From contig CM072919.1 of the NCBI GenBank assembly GCA_037013685.1, forward strand, positions 31,107,935 to 31,171,934: a DNA stretch of 64,000 bases, given 5' to 3'. Made by a program: the position numbers and the translations under genes. This DNA is from Acridotheres tristis. Lineage: Eukaryota; Chordata; Aves; Passeriformes; Sturnidae. Shown one piece after another: positions 62,016 to 64,000 of the stretch (its first letter is position 1; the number at the start of each line of letters is the position of its first letter). Below the pieces are notes generated by a model. That model searched no databases. It saw only the letters and a program-made list of their open reading frames with translations, and had not been told where the DNA came from.

Positions 62016-62166
62016 TGCTTTCTCCGGAACCCCTTACTTCTCCCCCTCAGTGATGATGGAAAGTGGTGTAGAGTAACAGCCTAGATACACTCACAAGGCT
62101 TTAAGCTTGTCCACTTCACAGTTACAGCAAAAAAAATTCACCCTGTCCTTGGCCAGAACCAGAACA
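62016..62166 (-). mobile_element. Truncated 5' LTR of the ERVL-like provirus
   Basis: Read on the minus strand from 62166, 'tgttctggttctggccaagg' and then 'acagggtgaatttttt' match the start of the LTR at 59744 and of the solo LTR at 20821. After roughly 150 bp the sequence passes directly into pol, so most of the LTR and the 5' internal region are deleted. The inner boundary is approximate. Confidence 0.6.
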
Positions 62167-62179
62167 GCTGCCAACAGCA

Positions 62180-62600
62180 TGGCAGGGAAATCTGATCCTG
62201 GGATGCATCCATATGGGAGTTATCAGCAGTCATGATCATCCTGGTATAGGGCTTAGCTCTCTTCACCTTGGAAAAGAAACAGAATTCTAGTATTTAAAGG
62301 GTGGCTATAAAGATGCTGGAGACTCTCATTTCACAAAGAGTCACATGCTGAAGACAAGGCTCTTGGTACAAGGCTACTGGGGAGGTACCATCTCAGTACA
62401 AGAAAGAAATTTAATATGGTGAGAATTACTCTTCCTGAAACAACTTTCCCGGGACACGGCAGAGTCCCTGTCACTGTGGTTTTTAAGATGCAATCGGACA
62501 ATGCTCAATGATCTCATCCAGGCTTCTTTCCCATTAAAATTGGGACAGGTTATCCACCCAAGTTCCTTTCCAGCCTGGACTGTTCCATGATTTTAGCTTC
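62180..62600 (+). mobile_element. CR1 LINE 3' end
   Basis: The plus strand shows CR1 text: 'tagtatttaaagggtggcta', 'agatgctggagactctcatt', 'caaagagtcacatg', 'ctactggggaggtaccatct', 'tttttaagatgcaatcggac', 'cctttccagcctggactgtt' and the tail 'ccatgatttt'. It represents a CR1 subfamily different from the others in the window. It abuts the truncated provirus on its left side. Confidence 0.88.
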
Positions 62601-63336
62601 AATGAAACAGTACTTGCCTCATTTCAAAAAACCGAAGCAGACCAAAATCAAACAAATCAAGCCTGTCCTATCTAGCTAAATGCCTTGATTGCTGTGCTGA
62701 ATTTATGGGTTGTTCTCATTGGAACTCATGACTGCTGCTCTCTGCATACATATTAGCACAGATTGAGTAGGATGTATCTACAAAGATTTTACTCAAAATA
62801 TCTCAAGGTAAGATTACTAGAATTACTTGATGACACATGATGTGATTTTAAGTTGCATCAAACTACAAACTGTAGGATGTAGGTTTTCTGCTTTAGAGGA
62901 GGTGTCCTCCTATCTAGGTTCAATAAAGTATTAGTAAATCCTGACTAGAAATGTAGTGCTTCTGTTCCTACATCCATTGTTAGTTCCATGCCTACTGCTG
63001 GATGATAACAAGAGTCTGGATGTTTACTGTTGGAGTGGAAAACTTATGATGCTGGTTATAGCTTAGGTACCTGCAGCTCCAATCAAGTTTCTTCTGTCTA
63101 GACATGTAGAACTTTAAATACAATGTGACACTTTTTTTTTTTTTTTTAAATTCTATTTTGTCAAGAATGGAAGCACAAATTTTTGGAGACAACTCTCAGA
63201 TTGTTGTTTTTGGATTTTTTTGGAGAGACTATGGCTTAAATTGAGAATTGTGTTTCTTATTCCAGGGAAAATAAAACTGTATAAGTGATCTGAATCAAGC
63301 CAAGTCTTGTTCTTAAGTGGCTTTCTCTCCCAGAAG

Positions 63337-63382
<46 letters not shown>

Positions 63383-64000
63383 AAAGTCAGTTCTTTTTTC
63401 TGCCTATGTACCATTATAATAGTTACTGCTGCTGGCAGCTTGTTTTGGAATACAGGGAATATAGGATAATACATGCTTGTTCAGAGAATTGATCTGTTAA
63501 TGGAAAAGTCATTGTGAATATGTTGGTGATTTTAGGATTTTTAAAGATCATTTCTATTAAAATAATATTTTTGGGCCAAACATAATTAGACAGTATCCTT
63601 TAGAAAAATCTTCTATCTGTCATGGAAATCTCTGGAATCAAACTGAAATAATCTCCTTGGATAAGGAAGATCTGTTCAGTGCATAATTGCCCTTGAGATT
63701 ATACTTTCTGAGCTTCAAAGGTTTGAACTAATGATGTTCCTTTACTTAAAGTATTCTTTCTTTTGCCCAAGTCTAAAATTCTACTGAAATTAGGATCGAA
63801 AGGCCTACATGTATTTGGCAAAAGAAGATATTTGTAAAATACAAGATCAGTATTGACTCTACATAAAAGGCATCCTTTTTTTCCGTATGGGCTATATTTT
63901 AACCTTTGTTGAGCTCTAATATAAATTAAATTTGTCTTTATAATACCACTGCTAACCACATAGCAGATTTTGTGTCTGGGTAATCATGCTATATGTTTTT
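62601..64000. other. Unique AT-rich non-coding DNA
   Basis: No exon or interspersed repeat is recognised apart from the (TA)n tract at 63343. Confidence 0.5.
63343..63383. repeat. (TA)n microsatellite
   Basis: A TA dinucleotide run with a single G interruption. It produces a Tyr/Ile repeat in the open frame crossing it, which is not a real protein. Confidence 0.95.

Noticed and set aside
1..64000. CRISPR arrays, operons, prophage or bacterial gene clusters
   Set aside because: No regularly spaced direct repeats, no dense long open frames and no ribosome-binding-site pattern; the CR1 and ERV content shows avian nuclear DNA.
1..64000. Host exons with splice signals
   Set aside because: I saw AG/GT-flanked open stretches, but none with a recognisable protein family; calling them would be guesswork without alignment.

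Overview
The window looks like bird nuclear DNA, probably from a neoavian and perhaps passerine lineage. It holds at least nine pieces of CR1 non-LTR retrotransposon and several avian-type endogenous retrovirus (ERV) LTRs, including one battered ERVL-like provirus. The rest is AT-rich single-copy DNA full of stop codons, with microsatellites. I recognise no protein-coding exon, tRNA, rRNA, operon, CRISPR array or bacterial-style gene. The stretch is best read as a gene desert or the inside of a very large intron. Family names come from remembered avian repeat consensus features, not from a database search.

Layout. 1-9.7 kb: unique AT-rich DNA, a small old CR1 piece (3.4 kb) and a 1.3 kb CR1 on the minus strand (6.6-7.95 kb) with reverse-transcriptase remnants. 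9.7-20.8 kb: a probable LTR remnant, a doubtful and a likely old CR1 piece, a TA/TG repeat and a clear CR1 at 19.1-19.5 kb. 20.8-25.3 kb: two LTRs on the plus strand, a 478 bp ERVL-type solo LTR and a 1.2 kb GC-rich LTR. 25.3-39.7 kb: mostly unique, with a TA/TG hairpin repeat, a short CR1 3' end (33.6 kb) and stretches that resemble conserved non-coding elements. 39.7-40.3 kb: a CR1 3' end on the plus strand. 40.3-47.5 kb: unique, with microsatellites and a T-box-like palindrome. 47.6-49.3 kb: an ancient CR1, one open frame of unknown meaning and a probable LTR on the minus strand. 49.3-55 kb: unique. 55.1-56.1 kb: a second CR1, very similar to the one at 6.6 kb over about 0.5 kb. 59.2-62.2 kb: the ERVL-like provirus on the minus strand, followed by a plus-strand CR1 3' end to 62.6 kb. 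The remainder is unique.

Nothing here forms a gene system. The main points of interest are the structure and decay of the retroelements (internal deletion of the provirus, microhomology deletions and an abrupt identity change between the CR1 copies, tandem repeats inside an LTR), strong inverted repeats, and a few unique stretches that could be conserved enhancers. I found no convincing sign of a new biological system.
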